NCBI RefSeq assembly: GCF_027105095.1
Contig: NZ_CP114278.1
Span: 1-64,000, forward strand
Length of the DNA: 64,000 bases
Reading direction: 5' to 3'
Source of the DNA: Brevundimonas vesicularis
GTDB lineage: Bacteria; Pseudomonadota; Alphaproteobacteria; Caulobacterales; Caulobacteraceae
Part shown: positions 1 through 11,552 of the stretch, piece after piece
How positions within the stretch are numbered: position 1 is the stretch's first letter
Layout: each line of letters begins with the position of its first letter
The notes under the pieces: model-generated
What the model saw: only the letters and a program-made list of their open reading frames with translations
What the model was told of the DNA's origin: nothing
Databases searched by the model: none
Program-made: the position numbers and the translations under genes

Positions 1-1455
1 ATGGCAGGCGGAACGAAAACGTCGGGACTGACGGATCCGGACCGCATCTGGAGCGAGGCGTCCGTGCGCCTGCGCGCTGAAATCGGCGATGGTCCCTTCT
101 CCTCCTATATCGCCCCGTCGGCCGTCCGCCTGGACAACGCCGGCCATCTGATCCTGGTCACCCCGACCGCCTATGCCCGCGACTGGGTGCGCAAGAACGC
201 CCTGCGTCGCATGAACGAGCTGTGGCTGGGCCTGGACGGCCTGTCGCGCCGTCTCGAGGTGCGCTGCCGCGCCGAAGTGGGTTCGGCCCCGCCGGCCTCG
301 GCCGTGATGCCGGGCACTGTGGTGGACGCCGCCCCGCGCCTGGCCGCCTTCGCCGCCACGCCGCAGATGGCGCCCGTTGCCCCCATCAGCGCAGACGGCG
401 CCCGCGCCGTGCGCGCCGCCGGTCTGCAGGATCGCCTGACGTTCGACAGCTTCGTCGAGGGTCAGGGCAACGCCTTCGCCCTGGCCATCGCCAAACAGGT
501 GGCCAGCTGGGCCGACGGACACTTCAACCCCGTCTTCTTCTGCGGCCCCTACGGTTACGGCAAGACCCACCTGCTGAACGCCATCGCCTGGGAGGCCCAG
601 CGTCTGCGGCCCGAGGCCAAGGTCGTCTATCTGACCGCCGAACGCTTCCTGTCGACCTTCGTCAAGGCGATGCAGGACCGCTCGACCGCCGCCTTCAAGG
701 AAAGCCTGCGCTCGGCCGACATGCTGCTGCTGGACGACGTCCAGTTCGTGGGCGGCAAGACGTCGACCCAGGAAGAACTGCTCTCGACCCTGACCGCCCT
801 GATCGAGGACGGCAAACGCATCGTCTTCTCGGCCGATCGTGCGCCCATGGCCCTGACCGAGGTCGAGCCGCGCCTGCGCAGCCACCTGGCCGCCGGCCTG
901 ACGTGTCCGGTCGAGGCAGGCGACCGCGAGCTGAAGATCGCCGTGGCCCAGAACCGTCTGAAGGCGCTGTCGGCTCTGGGCGTCGTCCAGGGCGAGGCCA
1001 ACCCGGAGGTCCTGGCCCAGCTGGTGGACCGCACCCCCGGCTCGATGCGCGAGCTGGAGGGCGCCGTGAACACTTTGGCCGCCGCTGCGGGCGCGCGCCT
1101 GTCGTCAGTGTCGGTCGACGAGGCCTCGACCCTGCTGGGCATGGCCATGCGCGGCGGCCCCGAGCGCCGCATCACCGTGGACGAGATTCAGAAGACGGTC
1201 GCCGACCACTTCAATATGAAACAGGCCGACCTGCTGAGCGAGCGCCGCACCCGTTCGGTCGCCCGCCCGCGCCAGATCGCCATGTATCTATGCAAGCAGC
1301 ATACGACCCGCTCCTACCCCGACATCGGTCGCCGTTTCGGCGGGCGCGACCACACCACGGTCCTGCACGGCGTGCGCAAGATCGAGGAGCTGATGCCGCA
1401 GGACGATCAGATCGCCCGCGACGTCGAGGCCCTGACGCGCAAGCTGCGGGGCTGA
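1..1455 (+). CDS. dnaA: Chromosomal replication initiator protein DnaA
   Basis: Initiator ATPase that binds DnaA boxes, melts the origin and loads DnaB; in Caulobacterales it also acts as a transcription factor. The 484-residue product has an N-terminal domain I (about 1-85), a variable Ala/Pro linker, an AAA+ core with Walker A GPYGYGKT near residues 182-189 and Walker B LLLDDVQF near 242, and the C-terminal DNA-binding signature GRDHTTVLH near 448. The Walker A is slightly unusual, since most DnaA proteins read GxxGLGKT. The start codon is base 1 of the window, so promoter and upstream DnaA boxes cannot be seen. dnaN follows after a 195-bp dyad-rich gap. Identification is secure. Confidence 0.98.
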   Translation: MAGGTKTSGLTDPDRIWSEASVRLRAEIGDGPFSSYIAPSAVRLDNAGHLILVTPTAYARDWVRKNALRRMNELWLGLDGLSRRLEVRCRAEVGSAPPASAVMPGTVVDAAPRLAAFAATPQMAPVAPISADGARAVRAAGLQDRLTFDSFVEGQGNAFALAIAKQVASWADGHFNPVFFCGPYGYGKTHLLNAIAWEAQRLRPEAKVVYLTAERFLSTFVKAMQDRSTAAFKESLRSADMLLLDDVQFVGGKTSTQEELLSTLTALIEDGKRIVFSADRAPMALTEVEPRLRSHLAAGLTCPVEAGDRELKIAVAQNRLKALSALGVVQGEANPEVLAQLVDRTPGSMRELEGAVNTLAAAAGARLSSVSVDEASTLLGMAMRGGPERRITVDEIQKTVADHFNMKQADLLSERRTRSVARPRQIAMYLCKQHTTRSYPDIGRRFGGRDHTTVLHGVRKIEELMPQDDQIARDVEALTRKLRG

Positions 1456-1463
1456 TTTCGAGC

Positions 1464-1547
1464 GGCGAGTGACGCGTGGCGAGTGACGAGCGAGGAGAAA
1501 CTGTCTCCTCCTACCGAGTTGCCCCCAATATCCACTCGCCACTCGCC
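1464..1547. repeat. Nested inverted repeats between dnaA and dnaN
   Basis: GGCGAGTG occurs at 1464-1471 and 1478-1485, and its reverse complement CACTCGCC at 1533-1540 and 1540-1547. Between them sits a perfect hairpin, GAGGAGA (1492-1498), loop AACTG, TCTCCTC (1504-1510). Together they could form one long nested stem in DNA or in the dnaA 3' RNA. There is no T-tract, so this is not a classical terminator. It may be a dispersed palindromic element. Confidence 0.6.
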
Positions 1548-1650
1548 ACTAACCACGCGCCACTTCCTTGCAGCCCGCGCCCAATCCGCTAGTGTCCCAG
1601 GTCACTTAACCGCAGCCGCCTTGCGAGTCGGCCGCGCCGGGCGAGACGAC

Positions 1651-2769
1651 ATGCAGCTGACCATCGAACGATCCGCGCTCCTGAAGGCCCTGGGCCACGT
1701 GCAGAGCGTCGTCGAACGTCGAAACACCATTCCGATCCTGTCCAACGTCCTGCTGAGCGCGGGCCGCGACCGGCTGGCCTTCGCCGCCACCGATCTGGAC
1801 ATGGAGATGGTGGACGAGGCCGAGGCCCAGGTTCAGGTCGAGGGTCAGATCACGGCCCCCGCCCACACCCTGTACGAAATCGTGCGCAAGCTGCCGGAAG
1901 GCGCCGAGGTCTCGCTGCTCTATTCCGGCGACGATCCGCGCCTGGTCGTCTCGGCCGGCCGGTCGCGCTTCAACCTGCCGGTCCTGCCGGCGGGTGACTT
2001 CCCCGTCATGTCCACCGACAGCGCCGGCGCCTCCTATGTCCTGCCCAAGGAGGACTTGGCCCGCCTGATCGACAAGACCCGGTTCGCGGTCTCGACCGAG
2101 GAAACGCGCTACTATCTGAACGGCCTTTATCTGCACACGGTCGCCGAGGCCGGCATTCCCCTGTTGCGCGCCGTCGCCACCGATGGCCACCGCCTGGCCC
2201 TGGCCGAGACCCCGGCGCCAGAGGGTGCGGCCGGCGGCCCTGGCGTGATCGTGCCGCGCAAGACGGTGGATCAGGTCCGTCGCCTGCTGGACGACGCCGG
2301 CGGACCCGTAGAGGTCACCGTCTCGGCCCAGAAGATCCGCTTCCAGATGGGCGAGGCGTCCCTGACCTCCAAGGTCATCGACGGCGCCTTCCCCGACTAT
2401 CTGCGTGTGATCCCGCGCGGCAACGACAAACAGGCCGACATCGACAACGCCCTGTTCGCCAAGGCCGTCGACCGCGTCGCCACCATCTCGGCCGAGAAGA
2501 GCCGTTCGGTGAAACTGGCGTTCGACAACGACCGCGTGAAGCTGACCGTGCGCAACATGGAAGCCGGCCAGGCCGAGGAAGAGGTCGAGATCGGCTATTC
2601 CGACGAACCGTTCGAGATCGGCTTCAACGCCCGCTATCTGCTGGACGTCGCCGGCCAGATCACCGGCGAAAACGCCGCCTTCCGCTTCGCCGACCCGGCC
2701 TCCCCGACCCTGGTGCTCGATCCGGGCGATCCCGGCGTTCAATATGTGCTGATGCCGCTGCGGGTGTAA
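1651..2769 (+). CDS. dnaN: DNA polymerase III subunit beta (sliding clamp)
   Basis: Ring-shaped clamp that tethers the replicative polymerase and mismatch-repair proteins to DNA. The start is placed at the ATG at 1651, giving MQLTIERSALLKALGHVQSV and 372 residues, the family's normal length. An upstream in-frame ATG at 1483 would add about 56 residues encoded by the repeat-rich intergenic DNA and is rejected. The three-domain clamp ends with the typical QYVLMPLRV tail. It lies between dnaA and recF, 29 bp before recF, in the classic dnaA-dnaN-recF-gyrB order. Confidence 0.97.
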   Translation: MQLTIERSALLKALGHVQSVVERRNTIPILSNVLLSAGRDRLAFAATDLDMEMVDEAEAQVQVEGQITAPAHTLYEIVRKLPEGAEVSLLYSGDDPRLVVSAGRSRFNLPVLPAGDFPVMSTDSAGASYVLPKEDLARLIDKTRFAVSTEETRYYLNGLYLHTVAEAGIPLLRAVATDGHRLALAETPAPEGAAGGPGVIVPRKTVDQVRRLLDDAGGPVEVTVSAQKIRFQMGEASLTSKVIDGAFPDYLRVIPRGNDKQADIDNALFAKAVDRVATISAEKSRSVKLAFDNDRVKLTVRNMEAGQAEEEVEIGYSDEPFEIGFNARYLLDVAGQITGENAAFRFADPASPTLVLDPGDPGVQYVLMPLRV

Positions 2770-2798
2770 TCCTGCCTCACGCGCGTTAGAGAGCGAGC

Positions 2799-3920
2799 GT
2801 GATCACCTCCCTCACACTCACCGACTTCCGCTCTTATGCAGGGGCGCGGCTGGAGATGACCTCCGGGCCTGTCGTGCTGCATGGGCCGAACGGGGCGGGA
2901 AAGACCAATCTTCTGGAGGCGATCAGTCTCCTGACCCCCGGCAAGGGGCTGCGGGGCGCCACCGCCGCCGAGATGGGCCGGCGCGAGCCGGGCGAGGCGA
3001 CAGGACGCGCCTGGGCCGTCATGGTCGAACTGGACGACGAGACGCGGCTGGGCACCGGCGTTCAGGCGGCGGGCGCGGCGCGGCGCATCGTGCGGATCGA
3101 CGGCGAGACGGCCCAGCCGGGGCGGCTGCTCGATTATCTGCGTCCCGTCTGGGCGACGCCGGAACAGGACCGTCTGTTCTCGGACGCGCGCGCCGAGCGG
3201 CTGAAGTTCTTCGACCGGCTGGTCTTCGCCGCCGATCCCGATCACGCTGCGAGCGTCTCCGCCTATGAAAAGGCGCTGCGCGAGCGTCTGCGCCTGCTGA
3301 ACGACGCCCAGGACGGGCGTGAAGCCGACCCCGTCTGGCTGGACGCCCTGGAGGTTCGGCTGGGCGAGGCCGGCGCCCGCGCCGCCCTGGCCCGCGTCGC
3401 CGCCCTGCACGCGCTTCAGGCCGCCATCGACGACCGCAGCGATCGTCCCTTCCCGCAGGCCGACCTGAGCCTGGACGGCGGCGCTGAACAGATGGCCGAA
3501 GCGGGCGCCGAGGAGGACGAGATCGCCGCCGCCATCCGCGAGGGCCTGGCCAAGGCCCGCGCCCGCGACGGCGCCGCCGGCCGCTCGCTGTTCGGGCCGC
3601 ACCGCACCGACCTGACCGCGCTTCACCGCGAGAAACAGCGCCCCGCCGCCGAGGGCTCTTCGGGTGAGCAGAAGGCCCTGGTCCTGAACCTGATTTTGGC
3701 TCAGATCGCGCGGCTTTCAGATCATGCTGCGCGCCCGATCCTGCTGCTGGACGAAGCCCCCGCCCACCTCGACGAGGCGCGCCGCACGGCCCTGTTCGAC
3801 GAGATCACGGCGCTGGATCTTCAGGCCTTCATGACCGGGACCGAACGCGACCTGTTCGCCGGTCTGGAAGGCCGCGCTCAGTTCGTCCGCGTGGCCGGCG
3901 GCGCGCTGGAAACCGACTAG
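2799..3920 (+). CDS. recF: DNA replication/repair protein RecF
   Basis: SMC-like ATPase that works with RecO and RecR to load RecA at single-strand gaps. The 373-residue protein starts at a GTG (2799). It has Walker [14 protein letters not shown] around residues 29-41, the ABC signature in [14 protein letters not shown] around 283-296, and Walker [17 protein letters not shown] near 309. No ATG near the conserved N-terminus [12 protein letters not shown] offers a better start. Its partner recR lies at 52.1 kb in this window. Same strand as dnaN and gyrB. Confidence 0.96.
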   Translation: MITSLTLTDFRSYAGARLEMTSGPVVLHGPNGAGKTNLLEAISLLTPGKGLRGATAAEMGRREPGEATGRAWAVMVELDDETRLGTGVQAAGAARRIVRIDGETAQPGRLLDYLRPVWATPEQDRLFSDARAERLKFFDRLVFAADPDHAASVSAYEKALRERLRLLNDAQDGREADPVWLDALEVRLGEAGARAALARVAALHALQAAIDDRSDRPFPQADLSLDGGAEQMAEAGAEEDEIAAAIREGLAKARARDGAAGRSLFGPHRTDLTALHREKQRPAAEGSSGEQKALVLNLILAQIARLSDHAARPILLLDEAPAHLDEARRTALFDEITALDLQAFMTGTERDLFAGLEGRAQFVRVAGGALETD

Positions 3921-6491
<2,571 letters not shown>

Positions 6492-6498
6492 CGGCGAC

Positions 6499-6520
6499 GA
6501 CGACGCGGACGCGCGTCGTC
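6499..6520. terminator. Hairpin between convergent gyrB and chemoreceptor genes
   Basis: Perfect 9-bp stem GACGACGCG (6499-6507) and CGCGTCGTC (6512-6520) around a 4-nt loop, in the 30 bp between the stop codons of two convergent genes. It lacks a T-tract, so termination is inferred from position and stem strength only. Confidence 0.5.
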
Positions 6521-6521
6521 A

Positions 6522-8048
6522 TCAGAACTCCTCCCAGTCGGATTGGACGGCGGCGATGGCGGCCTGTCCGCCGCCTGCGGCCATGCGGGCGCGGGCGGGG
6601 GCGGCGTGGCCGCGGGCGAAGCTTTCGACACGCGCCTTCATCTGCTGGACGGCGGGCTGACGGATCGGCGTGGGGGCCTTGGCGGCGACCTGGCTGGTCT
6701 CGAAACGACCGACCAGTTCGGCCAGTTCGGCCGCCTCGCGGCTCAGGCTCAGGCTGGCGGCGGTCGACTGTTCGACCATGGCCGCGTTCTGCTGGGTGAC
6801 CTGATCCATCTGGTTCACCGCCGTGTTGACCTCGGCCAGACCGACCGCCTGCTCCTGGGTCGAGGCGCGGATCTCGCTCATCAGGGTGGTGATCTCCTCG
6901 ATCCGCCCCGCAATGCCCGCCAAGGCCTCGCCCGACTGACGCACCAGAACCACCCCGTCCTTGACCTGGCTGGAGCTGGCCGAGATCAGCGTCTTGATCT
7001 CCTTGGCCGAGTCCGCCGATCGCTGGGCCAGGGCGCGCACTTCCGAGGCGACGACGGCGAAGCCGCGACCGGCCTCGCCCGCACGGGCGGCCTCGACCCC
7101 GGCGTTCAGGGCCAGGAGGTTGGTCTGGAAGGCGATCTCGTCGATGACGCCGATGATCTGGCTGATCTGATCGGACGAGCGTTCGATCTCGCCCATGGCG
7201 GCGACGGCCTTCTGCACGACCACGCCGCCGGTCTCGGCCTGGCTGCGTCCCTGGGTGACCACCCCGTCCGCCGCCTGGGCGTTCTCGGCGGTCTTGCGCA
7301 CGGTCGCGGTGATCTGGTCCAGCGCGGCGGCGGTTTCCTCCAGGCTGGCGGCCTGCTGTTCGGTGCGGCGCGACAGATCTTCGGCGGCGCTGCTGATCTC
7401 CTGCGCGCCCGACTGCATCGACCCGGCGTTCGTGCCGATCACCCCGACCGCCTCGTCCAGAGCGCCCATGGCCTGGTTGAAGTTGTCGCGCAGGACGGCG
7501 TAGTCGCCGGGGAACTCATCCTGGATGCGATAGGACAGATCGCCCGCCGCCATCGCCGACAGGCCCTTGGCCGTGCCCGCGACGACGGCGGCCTGGACCT
7601 GGGCGGCCTCGCGCTCGATCTCGGCGCGGCGCTCGCGCTCCTGCTCGACCGCAGTCACGTCCATGGCGAACTTGACCACCTTGTAGGGGCGGCCGTCCTT
7701 GTCGAGGATCGGATTGTAGCTCGCCTCGATCACGACGCGCTTGCCGCCCTTGCCGTAGCGCACGAACTTGTCGGCGACGAACTCGCCAGCGTTCAATCGG
7801 CGCCAGAACTCGGCATAGGCGGGCGTCTGCGCCTCAGCCGGATCGACGAACATCCGGTGATGGCGCCCCACGATCTCGCCGAGCTCATAGCCAATGACCG
7901 ACAGGAAATTCGCGTTCGCCTCGCGCACCGTCCCATCCAGGTCGAACTGGATCACCGCCTGAGACCGATCAACCGCGGCCACGAGACTATGGATCTCCGC
8001 CTCCACCGCCTGTTGCGCTCTGCGTGTCTTGGAACCAAAGCCGAACAT
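6522..8048 (-). CDS. Soluble PAS-domain methyl-accepting chemotaxis protein
   Basis: Chemoreceptor that would signal through CheA/CheW to the flagellar motor. The 508-residue protein has no membrane helix, so it should be cytoplasmic. It starts with a PAS fold (about residues 15-125; GTVREANANFLSVIGY, GKGGKRVVIEASYNPILD), followed by a HAMP-like stretch (AAGDLSYRIQDEFPGDY) and a signalling hairpin whose tip has DEIAFQTNLLALNAGVEAAR and GRGFAVVASEVRALAQRSA. The start is the second of two adjacent ATGs, 6 nt after AGGAG; the first ATG (8051) is equally in frame. PAS-only receptors often sense redox state or oxygen. The ligand here is unknown. Confidence 0.93.
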   Translation of the reverse strand: MFGFGSKTRRAQQAVEAEIHSLVAAVDRSQAVIQFDLDGTVREANANFLSVIGYELGEIVGRHHRMFVDPAEAQTPAYAEFWRRLNAGEFVADKFVRYGKGGKRVVIEASYNPILDKDGRPYKVVKFAMDVTAVEQERERRAEIEREAAQVQAAVVAGTAKGLSAMAAGDLSYRIQDEFPGDYAVLRDNFNQAMGALDEAVGVIGTNAGSMQSGAQEISSAAEDLSRRTEQQAASLEETAAALDQITATVRKTAENAQAADGVVTQGRSQAETGGVVVQKAVAAMGEIERSSDQISQIIGVIDEIAFQTNLLALNAGVEAARAGEAGRGFAVVASEVRALAQRSADSAKEIKTLISASSSQVKDGVVLVRQSGEALAGIAGRIEEITTLMSEIRASTQEQAVGLAEVNTAVNQMDQVTQQNAAMVEQSTAASLSLSREAAELAELVGRFETSQVAAKAPTPIRQPAVQQMKARVESFARGHAAPARARMAAGGGQAAIAAVQSDWEEF

Positions 8049-8110
8049 CATCTTCTCCTGTCGGCTCGAGGGATGAAACCGAGCGCCCTCTTCGCTCCAA
8101 AATCTTAACA

Positions 8111-8123
8111 TTGATTATATCAA
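8111..8123. promoter_or_regulatory. Candidate MarR/OhrR-type operator
   Basis: TTGATTATATCAA is a 13-bp palindrome (TTGAT, TAT, ATCAA) in a conspicuously AT-rich patch of the divergent intergenic region between the chemoreceptor and the MarR-family gene. MarR-family dimers commonly bind AT-rich dyads of this size near their own promoters. Assignment is by position and symmetry only. Confidence 0.4.
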
Positions 8124-8184
8124 GCGCGATTTATTTATTGTTTATGATGTTAGCGTCTGTGTCTTTCTCGCTGGGATTGGGCCA

Positions 8185-8646
8185 ATGACCTCGTCGCAAC
8201 AGCCGATCGCACCGGACGATCTTGCCGAACTGCATGTCGATCAGCAGCTCTGCCTGGCCCTGCAAACCAGCAGCAGCCTCATCACGCGGCTTTACCGCAG
8301 GCTTCTGACCCCGCTTGGCCTCACCCATCCCCAATATCTGGTTCTCATCGCCCTGTGGGAGTTCGACGGCCCAATGACGATGGGGGATCTCGGCGACCGC
8401 ATCTCGATGGAAACGGGATCATTAACGCCGCTGGTCAAGCGCATGGAGGCGGCCGGGCTCGTCACGCGCAAACGCGACGAACGCGATGAGCGACGGGTCT
8501 GGGTCGAGACGACAGCGAAGGGGAACGGGCTGCGTCACGACCTCCTGCGCGTTCGACGCGAAGTCGTCCACCAACTCCCGGTCACGTCCGAACAGATCGC
8601 CGCGCTCAGGCGTCTCCTGCAAGACATGAACGAGGCTTTGACATAG
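8185..8646 (+). CDS. MarR-family regulator, OhrR-like organic peroxide sensor
   Basis: Winged-helix dimeric repressor of 153 residues. The N-terminal motif VDQQLCLALQTSS places Cys23 where OhrR proteins carry the cysteine that reacts with organic hydroperoxides, and LGLTHPQYLVLIALWEFD also matches OhrR closely. The recognition helix and wing are in MGDLGDRISMETGSLTPLVKRMEAAGLVTRKRDERDERR. The usual partner ohr is not adjacent. It is divergent from the chemoreceptor, with an AT-rich palindrome between them. MarR family is certain; peroxide sensing is inferred from the Cys and the flanking sequence. Confidence 0.9.
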   Translation: MTSSQQPIAPDDLAELHVDQQLCLALQTSSSLITRLYRRLLTPLGLTHPQYLVLIALWEFDGPMTMGDLGDRISMETGSLTPLVKRMEAAGLVTRKRDERDERRVWVETTAKGNGLRHDLLRVRREVVHQLPVTSEQIAALRRLLQDMNEALT

Positions 8647-8694
8647 TGGCGCCCGCCCTGTCGCATCCGGACGATCCTATCCGCGCTTGAGGGT

Positions 8695-9135
8695 CTACTG
8701 GCCGCGTCCGCCGGCGATGAAGGCCTGGATAGTCGGAAAGGCCGCCGTCTGAGGCCGCATGTCCTCGCAGGCGAAGTGCTTGATCGCGCCGTAGATGCTG
8801 GTGCTCGTCGTCGCCTCCCACGGCGTGTCCTCGGAATAGCGGTCGGTCTCCACGCCATCCGCGCCGTAGGTGACTGTCGCCCCGGAACGCGACTGGCCGT
8901 CCGAACAGCGCATCATGACCTCTTCGGTCTCATGGTTGAGACTGATCGCCTCGCCGCGCGCGGGCACCCGCGCCATCCGCGTCGTCGCCACGCCGTCCAC
9001 CGGCGTCAGCGCATCGGTATCTACGAGATAAACGGTAGAATCGCTGCGCGAAAAAACGGCCCAGCTTTCGGCCGCCGATGGCGATGCGATCGCCGCCGTC
9101 GCCAGAATCGCCGCCACACCGATTGCTCTGATCAT
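8695..9135 (-). CDS. Exported protein of unknown function
   Basis: 146 residues with a clear Sec signal peptide (MIRAIGVAAILATAAIASPSAAES, cleavage after the second Ala-Ala). The mature part begins WAVFSRSDSTVYLVDTDALTPVDG, which resembles the small periplasmic 'surface-adhesin E-like' domains. It has two cysteines (MMRCSDG, HFACEDM) that could form a disulfide. It is convergent with the MarR gene. No function can be assigned. Confidence 0.8.
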   Translation of the reverse strand: MIRAIGVAAILATAAIASPSAAESWAVFSRSDSTVYLVDTDALTPVDGVATTRMARVPARGEAISLNHETEEVMMRCSDGQSRSGATVTYGADGVETDRYSEDTPWEATTSTSIYGAIKHFACEDMRPQTAAFPTIQAFIAGGRGQ

Positions 9136-9221
9136 CCTCTTCCCTCCCCAGGCAAGACGATCATTTCATACCCGCGCGAGCGAGAATTCAATCTCTCCCG
9201 AAGGCTCCGAAAGCGTTTTCG

Positions 9222-9608
9222 TCAGGGCCGATCGCGAGACGGCAGGGCCTCGATCTCTGCGGTCGTCAGCTTCTTTGCGATGCGCACGCGGCACGGTTGA
9301 GGGCCCGTCGCTGGGCTGAGCAGTGAGGCCTGATCGCCGGGACACAGGCGGCTGGATCCGGCGACAGGTTCCAGCGCGATCGACAGGGCGCGGGTCATGT
9401 CGCGACAGAAGGGAGTTTCGATCTGAAACACCCCGGCGTCCGTCGTGCGAACATACAGGGTCTGGTCGTTCGGAGCGGTGAAGTTGCGCACCAGATTGGG
9501 CCGGAAACACCGGCCGGCGTCGGCGCGGCTGGCCGTCGTCACGCCCGGCGACGGCGCACAGGCCGACAAGGCGAGGAGGGCCGCCGACGACAGGATGAGA
9601 CGATGCAT
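9222..9608 (-). CDS. Small putative lipoprotein (DUF6491-like)
   Basis: 128 residues. The start at 9608 is supported by GGGAG 6 nt upstream and gives MHRLILSSAALLALSACAPS, a lipoprotein signal with lipobox LSAC. The mature domain has TLYVRTTDAGVFQIETPFCRDM and four further cysteines. It resembles short Caulobacterales lipoproteins annotated DUF6491, which I recall but cannot confirm here. It lies 26 bp downstream of mnmC on the same strand and may be co-transcribed. A longer reading through upstream DNA (start near 9785) overlaps mnmC and is rejected. Confidence 0.8.
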   Translation of the reverse strand: MHRLILSSAALLALSACAPSPGVTTASRADAGRCFRPNLVRNFTAPNDQTLYVRTTDAGVFQIETPFCRDMTRALSIALEPVAGSSRLCPGDQASLLSPATGPQPCRVRIAKKLTTAEIEALPSRDRP

Positions 9609-9634
9609 AGTCAACTCCCGAAAAAACCCCCGCT

Positions 9635-11467
9635 TCATCCTGCGCGCGTGGGCGAGGACGATGCAAGGGCGTCCGCCAGAACCGCAGACCGCCGTGGCGA
9701 CACGCGCGACGCCAGATCGCGCGGCAGGGGCGAGGGCTGACCCAAGATGAGAGCGGCGATATGCTCGCCCAGCAAGGGCGCGACGCAAAAGCCGCGCGAC
9801 CCCAGACCGCCGAGCACACAGAGGCCCTCATCGAGAGCGCCCGCCACAGGCAGGCGATCCGGCGTCGTGGCGCGGACTGCCGCCCGATTCTGAACAGGCC
9901 CGGCCTCCGCGATGCGCTTGGCCAACGCCGGCAGGCGCGCTTCCAAGGTCGCCAGATTTCGTCCGCTGTCGTCCTCGCGCGGCGCGGTGTCGGTGTCGCC
10001 CCGATCATGGGTCGCGCCGAACAGCAGGCCTTGGCCCGTCGGAACCGCATAGCCGCCCCAGGCCATGGGGTGGACGGTCACGTCCCCGTCGATCCAGTCC
10101 GCCTGCCCCCGAACGGGCGACAGGCGCGGCGTCTGGTCGAACCCGTCCAGCAGGGCGGCCGATCCCCAGCCGGCGGCGAGAACCACCGCATCGACCTCGC
10201 CCAGCACCGCGTCGTCTTTGCCGATCAAGCGCCAGAGGCCGTCGGCGCGCTGAAGCCGTGTCACGCGCTCAGCGCGCATCTCAGTGTCCGAAAGCCAGGA
10301 CGAGAGCACCGCCGCAGGGCGTAGCGCGAACGCCCCCTTCATCAGCAGACCGCCCTGCCCCGTCGCTTCGCCGGCGACGGCTGACGCCGCCCCTTCGTCC
10401 AGCACCGCCATGTCATCGGCATTCCAGATCGGCTGGCGAGCGATCTTTTCGAACCGGGCCGCATCGCGCGGCGCCTGGGGCAGTTGCAGCACGCCGTGGC
10501 CCGTTACGGCGTCTGGGATCGAGGCATACAGATGCCCCGCCCGCTCCAGCGCCTGGGCGTGCAGGGCGGCGATGCCGTGGTCGCCGGCATCCAGACGCGG
10601 CGTAACCAGGGCCGCCGGAAAGCCAGAGCCGCCCGCGCCGGGGTGCTCACCCTCGAACACCATCGCCCGGACGCCCTGCGCGTACAGCGCACGAGCCACC
10701 GACGCGCCGGCGACGCCCGCGCCGATCACCGCGACGCTGGGCGGCGTCGACGGTTCGAAAGCCGAGGGCAGATGGGCCTCAAGCCGCTCGCGCTTGCGGC
10801 CATGGCCGGGGCGCTTCTCGACGACGAAGCCCTGCTCGGCCAGGCCCCGGCGCACGGCGCCGGCGACGGTGAAGGTGGCCAGGCGCGCGCCCGGCGCCGA
10901 GCGCGTGGCGATCAAGGCCATCACTTCGGGCGACCACATGCCTGGGTTCAGCGCAGGCGAGAAACCGTCCAGGAACCAGGCGTCCGCCGATCCCGACCAT
11001 TGCTCCAGCGCCCAGACCGCATCGCCCACCGCCAGGTCCAGCAAGGCGTCGAAGCCCGGCAGATCCACCCGGTGAAAGCCCGGCGTTGCGGCCGGCCAGT
11101 TTGCGATCAAGGCCTCGGTCGCCTCCGTCAGTTCGGGCCAGGCGCCCAGCGCCCGCGCCGCCTCCGCCGCCGTCAGCGGAAACCCCTCGACAGAAAAGAT
11201 GTGCAGCCGCCCGCCCTCGGGCCGGGTCCGTCGCCACAGATCCAGCAGGGCGGCGATGTTCAACCCCGTGCCGAACCCCAGCTCGGCCACCGTGAAATGT
11301 TCCCGAACCATCCAGGCGTCCGGCAGGCCGCACCCCGACAGAAACACCGCCCGCGTCTCGGCCAGGCCGTCGTCTCGCGAAAAATAGACGTCGCCGAACC
11401 GGCCGGAGCGCGGCTCGCCTTCTTCGGTCCAGGTCAGCAGGGGCGAGGCGTCGTCGTCAGTGGTCAT
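9635..11467 (-). CDS. mnmC: Bifunctional tRNA mnm5s2U34 biosynthesis protein MnmC
   Basis: Completes the mnm5s2U wobble modification of tRNAs made by the MnmEG pathway. The N-terminal half (about 1-230) is the SAM methyltransferase MnmD, with VAELGFGTGLNIAALLDLWRR and DAWFLDGFSPALNPGMWS. The C-terminal half is the FAD oxidase, with the dinucleotide fold VAVIGAGVAGASVARAL near residue 244 and AAVRATTPDRLPVAG near the end. 610 residues suits the fused form. It is read from just past the terminator that ends the upstream lipoprotein gene. Confidence 0.95.
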   Translation of the reverse strand: MTTDDDASPLLTWTEEGEPRSGRFGDVYFSRDDGLAETRAVFLSGCGLPDAWMVREHFTVAELGFGTGLNIAALLDLWRRTRPEGGRLHIFSVEGFPLTAAEAARALGAWPELTEATEALIANWPAATPGFHRVDLPGFDALLDLAVGDAVWALEQWSGSADAWFLDGFSPALNPGMWSPEVMALIATRSAPGARLATFTVAGAVRRGLAEQGFVVEKRPGHGRKRERLEAHLPSAFEPSTPPSVAVIGAGVAGASVARALYAQGVRAMVFEGEHPGAGGSGFPAALVTPRLDAGDHGIAALHAQALERAGHLYASIPDAVTGHGVLQLPQAPRDAARFEKIARQPIWNADDMAVLDEGAASAVAGEATGQGGLLMKGAFALRPAAVLSSWLSDTEMRAERVTRLQRADGLWRLIGKDDAVLGEVDAVVLAAGWGSAALLDGFDQTPRLSPVRGQADWIDGDVTVHPMAWGGYAVPTGQGLLFGATHDRGDTDTAPREDDSGRNLATLEARLPALAKRIAEAGPVQNRAAVRATTPDRLPVAGALDEGLCVLGGLGSRGFCVAPLLGEHIAALILGQPSPLPRDLASRVSPRRSAVLADALASSSPTRAG

Positions 11468-11499
11468 TGCGCGGCTCTAGCACCTTCGTCGTCGACATG

Positions 11500-11526
11500 A
11501 AAAAGGCCGCCCCGGTCGGAGCGGCC
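11500..11526 (-). terminator. Rho-independent terminator after the Ala-rich lipoprotein gene
   Basis: Read on the minus strand: GGCCGC stem (11526-11521), 10-nt loop, GCGGCC (11510-11505), then five T residues (11504-11500). It lies 27 bp after the lipoprotein stop and before the mnmC start, which separates the two transcripts. Confidence 0.8.
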
Positions 11527-11552
11527 TCTTCAGGCTTTGGTTTCGACGCGGC

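Noticed and set aside
1456..1650. Replication origin next to dnaA
   Set aside because: No DnaA boxes of the TTATCCACA type and no AT-rich unwinding element were seen; in Caulobacter the origin lies near hemE, not dnaA.
1606..2742. 378-codon open frame antisense to dnaN
   Set aside because: Fully inside dnaN on the opposite strand with GC-shadow composition.
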